A DNA stretch of 7,997 nt, from NCBI RefSeq assembly GCF_051960575.1, contig NZ_JBQCEE010000041.1:1-7997 (forward strand), read 5' to 3'. Both the position numbers and the translations under genes were made by a program. Positions 6,621 through 7,997 of this stretch are shown piece after piece (the first letter of the stretch is position 1; the number at the start of each line of letters is the position of its first letter). Under the pieces are notes generated by a model. The model was not told where the DNA came from and made no database searches. It was given only the letters and a program-made list of their open reading frames with translations. This stretch comes from JBQCEE01 sp051960575 (GTDB taxonomy: Bacteria; Actinomycetota; Actinomycetes; Mycobacteriales; Jatrophihabitantaceae).

Positions 6621-7076
6621 TCAGACCGCGCCGCCGGCCTGCGCGATGTTCAGCGCCGCGTCCTCGTCGGTGCCCACGTAGCTCTGCCGCGCCGCCTGCA
6701 CCGCGGCGACGTCGTGCGAGAGAGCCTCGTGGAACGTCTGCAGCGTGCGCATGAGCCGGTCCGACTTGCGTCCCGCGGTCTCCACCGCGCGCGCCACGCC
6801 ACCGATCTGCGGGCCGAGCACGAGCACCTGGTCGGGCCGGCTCAACGCCGCCTCGTTGCTCGCGACGGTCTGCTGGATCTGCGCGAGGAAATCCTGCAGG
6901 TTCGCGATGTACCGGTCCAGCTCGGCCGGCGATACCTGCACGTCGCCCGCGCCGCCGGCCACCGCGGTCGAGTCGAGGGTGTCGGTGTAGTGCGGCGCGG
7001 GTGGGTGGGTGGTCGGCCCGACCCACACGACCTGACCGACCGCCTCGCCGACGAATTCGGCCTTGTCCTGCGTCAT
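6621..7076 (-). CDS. ESX-type (WXG100/EspC-like) type VII secretion substrate candidate
   Basis: The product is 151 residues, ATG 7076 to TGA 6621. After an unstructured N-terminal 48 residues come two long helical segments (about 49-80 and 90-147) separated by a short turn, the hairpin plan of ESX proteins. Near the end is Y133-V-G-T-D137, a YxxxD motif followed by acidic residues and Ala-rich helix (EDAALNIAQAG), the layout of EspC-like and WXG100-like proteins exported by type VII systems. The start is fixed by GGGGAGGA 6 nt upstream; a GTG or ATG further upstream would give an Arg-rich segment antiparallel to the PPE-like gene. The ATG overlaps the TGA of the PPE-like gene (ATGA), so translation is coupled. 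The central WxG is absent; one Trp lies near the N-terminus at residue 18. Confidence 0.75.
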   Translation of the reverse strand: MTQDKAEFVGEAVGQVVWVGPTTHPPAPHYTDTLDSTAVAGGAGDVQVSPAELDRYIANLQDFLAQIQQTVASNEAALSRPDQVLVLGPQIGGVARAVETAGRKSDRLMRTLQTFHEALSHDVAAVQAARQSYVGTDEDAALNIAQAGGAV

Positions 7077-7997
7077 GCGTCGTCCTCCCCGCCGATGACC
7101 GAGGGCACGGCCTTGTCGATGCCGACGCCCCACGGGTCGTCGGGCTCCTCCAGGTAGTCGGGGCGACGCTTCTCCTCCTCGTCGCCACCGCCGCGACGTG
7201 ACCCGCCGCCCGGGCCGTACATGCCGCCGCGCGCGCCCTCGCCGGCCGCTGCGCCGGGGCGGAATCCCGTGCGGGCCTCCTCGGCGAGCGCATTCGCTCC
7301 GAGCCCGCCGCGGGCGCCCTCACCACCGGGGCCGCCGGCCAGACCGCCCTCCAGACCTCCGGCCAGGCCGTCCGTGAGGCCCGACAGCCCGCCGCCGGAA
7401 CCGCCCAGACCCGAGCCGCCCAGACCCGACCCGCCCAGGCCGGAACCGAGGCCGGAACCCGAGCCGGAGCCACCCAGCGGGCCGCCGCCGGTGCCGCCGA
7501 TCAGGCCGGCGCTCGTCGTGGCACCGCCGGTGTCCGAGCCGACCAGATCATTCGACTTCCTGATTGTCGGCGGTGGCGTGACGGTGGTGGTCGGGTCGAC
7601 CGTGACCGGGTTCGGGTGCACGGTGTCGGGCGGCACCGAGGTCGGCGGCGGCGACACCACCGGGTGCGTGCGCGGTGGCGGGGTCGTCGTCGTTCCGCGG
7701 CTGCTCATGCGCGGCCAGCTCGTGCGCTTGAGCATCGCGTCGTACTCGTCGCCCTTGGCGTCGAGCAGCTGGGCCTGCCGCACCGCCTCCTGCCGGTTCT
7801 GCTCGTGCTGCTGCATGCGCTGGTGGTGGTCGACCGTCGCCGCGGCCGGATTGCCCCCGGCCTGCGCCAACGAGGCGTGGTAGGACGTGTCGACCTGCTT
7901 GATGTCCTGCATCTGGCTGTGATGGTTGCGCGTCGCGTGGGCGAGCTCGCGGGTGGCCGTCGCCGACTGGTACGACGCGTCGTGGGCCGAGCGCGAG
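7073..7997 (-). CDS. PPE-like type VII secretion-associated protein, 3' part (N-terminus beyond window)
   Basis: The frame is open from the right edge to TGA at 7073 (307 visible residues). The first ATG inside the window (7912) is not taken as the start because the helical reading (SAHDASYQSATATRELAHATRNHHSQ) runs upstream without a stop. Visible residues 1-97 are polar, Gln/His/Ala-rich helix, as in the second half of a PPE domain. Residues 100-145 are Thr/Pro/Val-rich linker. Residues about 155-240 are Gly-rich with SGLGG repeats. The tail is basic then acidic (SRRGGGDEEEKRR) and ends YLEEPDDPWGVGIDKAVPSVIGGEDDA, much like the closing motif of PPE-domain proteins in Pseudonocardiales. No PPE motif can be seen because the N-terminus is missing. 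The role is probably an exported surface protein paired with the two ESX-like genes that follow. Another Gly-rich exported protein is the alternative. Confidence 0.7.
   Translation of the reverse strand, partial: SRSAHDASYQSATATRELAHATRNHHSQMQDIKQVDTSYHASLAQAGGNPAAATVDHHQRMQQHEQNRQEAVRQAQLLDAKGDEYDAMLKRTSWPRMSSRGTTTTPPPRTHPVVSPPPTSVPPDTVHPNPVTVDPTTTVTPPPTIRKSNDLVGSDTGGATTSAGLIGGTGGGPLGGSGSGSGLGSGLGGSGLGGSGLGGSGGGLSGLTDGLAGGLEGGLAGGPGGEGARGGLGANALAEEARTGFRPGAAAGEGARGGMYGPGGGSRRGGGDEEEKRRPDYLEEPDDPWGVGIDKAVPSVIGGEDDA
7083..7090 (-). promoter_or_regulatory. Strong ribosome binding site of the 151-residue ESX-like gene
   Basis: The minus strand reads GGGGAGGA, 6 nt before ATG 7076 and inside the last codons of the PPE-like gene. 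It is the best Shine-Dalgarno in the window and decides the start of the downstream gene. Confidence 0.75.
7401..7445 (-). repeat. Three 15-bp tandem repeats coding for SGLGG
   Basis: Three near-identical 15-bp units occur at 7401-7415, 7416-7430 and 7431-7445, of the type CCGCCCAGACCCGAG. They encode the (SGLGG) repeats of the PPE-like protein. Copy number may vary between strains. Confidence 0.7.

Noticed and set aside
3519..7157. Plus-strand open frame of 1212 codons antisense to the lipoprotein, radical SAM and ESX-like genes.
   Set aside because: It runs across several well-supported minus-strand genes and their spacers, its translation is Arg/Ala/Gly/Val/His/Leu low complexity with no domain, and long antisense frames are expected at this GC content.
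7401..7445. Short tandem repeats considered as a CRISPR-like or non-coding array.
   Set aside because: The 15-bp units are contiguous, stay in frame and encode SGLGG in a Gly-rich protein tail; there are no spacers.
6175..7473. Minus-strand open frame of 432 codons overlapping the ESX-like genes in another frame.
   Set aside because: It begins inside the PPE-like gene, reads as Arg/Ala/Gly/Pro-rich shadow, lacks the YxxxD motifs and ignores the strong ribosome binding site at 7083-7090.

Overview
The window is very GC-rich, has long tail-to-head genes all on the minus strand, uses GTG and TTG starts, and carries mycobacterial-type secretion substrates. Together these point to an actinomycete, most likely in or near the Pseudonocardiales. 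That placement is an inference from gene content and composition; no rRNA or tRNA gene is visible to confirm it.

In the direction of transcription (high to low coordinates) the layout is as follows. (1) 7997-6276 holds three genes that look like type VII (ESX) secretion substrates. The first is the 3' part of a PPE-like protein with a Pro/Thr-rich and Gly-rich tail. It overlaps by ATGA with a 151-residue helical protein, and a third helical protein of about 109 residues follows in the same frame after a single UGA. Both small proteins carry a C-terminal YxxxD secretion-type motif. (2) 6254-4344 is a radical SAM protein of the TIGR03960 type, starting 21 nt after the last ESX-like gene. (3) 4343-4218 is a 126-nt spacer with a 20-bp AT-cored palindrome just ahead of the next gene. 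(4) 4217-2584 is an overlapping pair: a lipoprotein and a secreted protein with eight cysteines. (5) 2553-1522 is an aldo/keto reductase. (6) 1496-717 is the TIGR03936/DUF2344 partner of the radical SAM protein. (7) 716-535 is a 182-nt leader with a two-stem RNA fold. (8) 534-1 is the 5' end of a ribonuclease E/G gene with a long Ala/Lys/Arg/Glu-rich N-terminal extension.

The core is a conserved housekeeping block: radical SAM protein, DUF2344 partner, then RNase E/G, normally followed by rplU, rpmA and obg beyond the left edge. In many bacteria the radical SAM protein and DUF2344 protein are adjacent or fused. Here three genes (lipoprotein, secreted protein, reductase) lie between them, and ESX-type substrates sit immediately upstream. 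Spacing is tight within 7997-4344 and within 4217-717, so there may be two main transcription units plus a separate or attenuated unit for the RNase. I found no insertion sequence, CRISPR array or RNA gene. The most interesting points are the ESX-like trio with its in-frame UGA, the uncharacterised lipoprotein/secreted protein pair placed inside the radical SAM block, and the structured leader of the RNase gene.
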